A stretch of 13,454 nt of DNA from a bacterium. GTDB taxonomy: Bacteria; Patescibacteriota; Minisyncoccia; UBA6257; UBA9933. The position numbers were made by a program, and so were the translations under genes. This document shows positions 12,932 to 13,454 of the stretch, one piece after another. Numbering within the stretch: position 1 is the first letter of the stretch; every line of letters starts with the position of its first letter. Location of the stretch: NCBI GenBank assembly GCA_021799155.1, contig JAJZBA010000006.1, positions 1 through 13,454 of the forward strand, written 5' to 3'. Below the pieces are notes generated by a model. The model was not told the origin of the DNA, did no database searches, and saw only the letters and a program-made list of their open reading frames with translations.

Positions 12932-12947
12932 TTACAATGGTATCAAA

Positions 12948-12963
12948 TGTCATTTAAATGACA
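12948..12963. promoter_or_regulatory. palindromic operator candidate 1
   Basis: TGTCATTTAAATGACA is a perfect 16-bp palindrome of the form TGTCA-N6-TGACA, centred about 38 bp upstream of the hydrolase ATG. It is well placed for a repressor or activator site. Confidence 0.55.
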
Positions 12964-13041
12964 CTTTTGACTTTTGTGTCGATTACTGCGAGATTTGTGT
13001 TAATTTGATTACGGCGGGCGATGTCGCTTGAAATCTTAAAG

Positions 13042-13057
13042 TGTCAATCAAATGACA
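13042..13057. promoter_or_regulatory. palindromic operator candidate 2
   Basis: The same architecture, TGTCA-N6-TGACA, lies within a 24-bp inverted repeat (AAAGTGTCA at 13038-13046, TGACACTTT at 13053-13061). It sits 9 bp beyond the stop of the TrpR-like gene. Its centre is 94 bp from that of candidate 1. It could also act as a weak hairpin terminator for the TrpR-like gene. Confidence 0.5.
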
Positions 13058-13070
13058 CTTTTTACGCTAT

Positions 13071-13454
13071 TTAATAAGTGTTTAAAAACCGCCATCTACC
13101 CTTGCCTCTATAAGTCGGAAATTTAGATTTGGAGCGCCTATTCCTACCCGATCCGCGTTGCCTGTCCGGCGTATACGGTCGCCGATGGCGCGGAGTTCTC
13201 TCCAATCCTCTTTTTACGAACCTGACCGTTCCCGGCACGGCATCGAGTATTCTTCCGATTTCTCTCTGCTTTAGTCCTTCCTTAAGTAAAGCTAAAATCC
13301 CTAATCGTTTTTCAATCACTGCCCTCTCAGAAGGAGAAACAATTTTGCTGATTATTTTTTCCAATTCTTTGTCGGTTTTCGCTTTTTTAAGCTCGTTAAT
13401 GAAATCGCGCCAAAGAGATTTCCTAAATTTCTCGTCTAAATATTTAGATCGGAA
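13071..13454 (-). CDS. TrpR/YerC-like transcriptional regulator, 5' end outside the window
   Basis: The frame is open to the window edge (about 127 residues visible), so the start is missing. A TTG at 13364 is an internal codon, not a start, because similarity to the family continues upstream of it. The visible part has a helical region (KYLDEKFRKSLWRDFINELKK), then SPSERAVIEKRLGILALLKEG and the helix-turn-helix LKQREIGRILDAVPGTVRFVKRGL, which match the Trp-repressor superfamily (YerC/YecD type). After the HTH comes an unusual tail of about 45 residues rich in Arg, Lys, Ser and Gly, ending RWRFLNTY. The ligand is unknown and a tryptophan role cannot be assumed. The two palindromes just downstream are candidate targets. 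Confidence 0.75.
   Translation of the reverse strand, partial: FRSKYLDEKFRKSLWRDFINELKKAKTDKELEKIISKIVSPSERAVIEKRLGILALLKEGLKQREIGRILDAVPGTVRFVKRGLERTPRHRRPYTPDRQRGSGRNRRSKSKFPTYRGKGRWRFLNTY

Overview
The window looks like chromosomal DNA from a Candidate Phyla Radiation bacterium (Patescibacteria, most likely Parcubacteria-like). This is an inference from AT-rich sequence, compact and often overlapping genes, shortened versions of housekeeping proteins, few Shine-Dalgarno sites, a solo ComEC-type metallo-beta-lactamase, and short A/C-rich heptamer repeats scattered in and between genes. TGA is used as a normal stop, so the UGA-glycine code of some CPR groups does not apply.

Layout. Positions 1-300 hold a tRNA-Ile(GAT) on the minus strand and a broken 5' half of a second tRNA. 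Next, on the minus strand, come a PilO-like type IV pilus protein and a tiny membrane protein. They diverge across only 15 bp from the plus-strand dprA-topA pair. A strong bidirectional hairpin separates topA from a convergent 59-aa zinc-ribbon protein that has a structured leader. A bifunctional (p)ppGpp synthetase/hydrolase follows, then a small basic protein of unknown function behind a promoter with an inverted repeat, then uppP. Running towards uppP on the minus strand is an overlapping operon: ftsK, a RodZ-like membrane HTH protein, and a PAP2 phosphatase. Divergent from ftsK is a phosphomannomutase/phosphoglucomutase gene split by a +1 frameshift. A 38-nt palindrome ends that gene. The last part, on the minus strand, holds a secreted or anchored ComEC-like metallo-beta-lactamase and the 3' part of a TrpR/YerC-like regulator. 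Two matching TGTCA-N6-TGACA palindromes lie between them.

How the genes fit together. DprA, the PilO-like protein and the ComEC-like hydrolase point to pilus-linked DNA uptake. UppP and the PAP2 protein are two unrelated families that can both recycle the undecaprenyl carrier. They sit with FtsK and the RodZ-like protein, which makes a division and envelope neighbourhood. The phosphomannomutase would feed surface sugar synthesis.

The most interesting signal is a set of 7-bp-period arrays (units such as ATTCCAA, AATCAAA, ACCCTAA, ATTACTA, TGACTAA, ATGAGAA). They lie inside dprA, inside topA, four times inside the phosphomannomutase gene, and fill the dprA-topA gap. One of them sits exactly at the phosphomannomutase frameshift, and removing a single heptamer restores one continuous reading frame. 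This suggests a repeat system that can insert into or change genes and may switch them on and off. I know of no established description of it, but I could not search for one.
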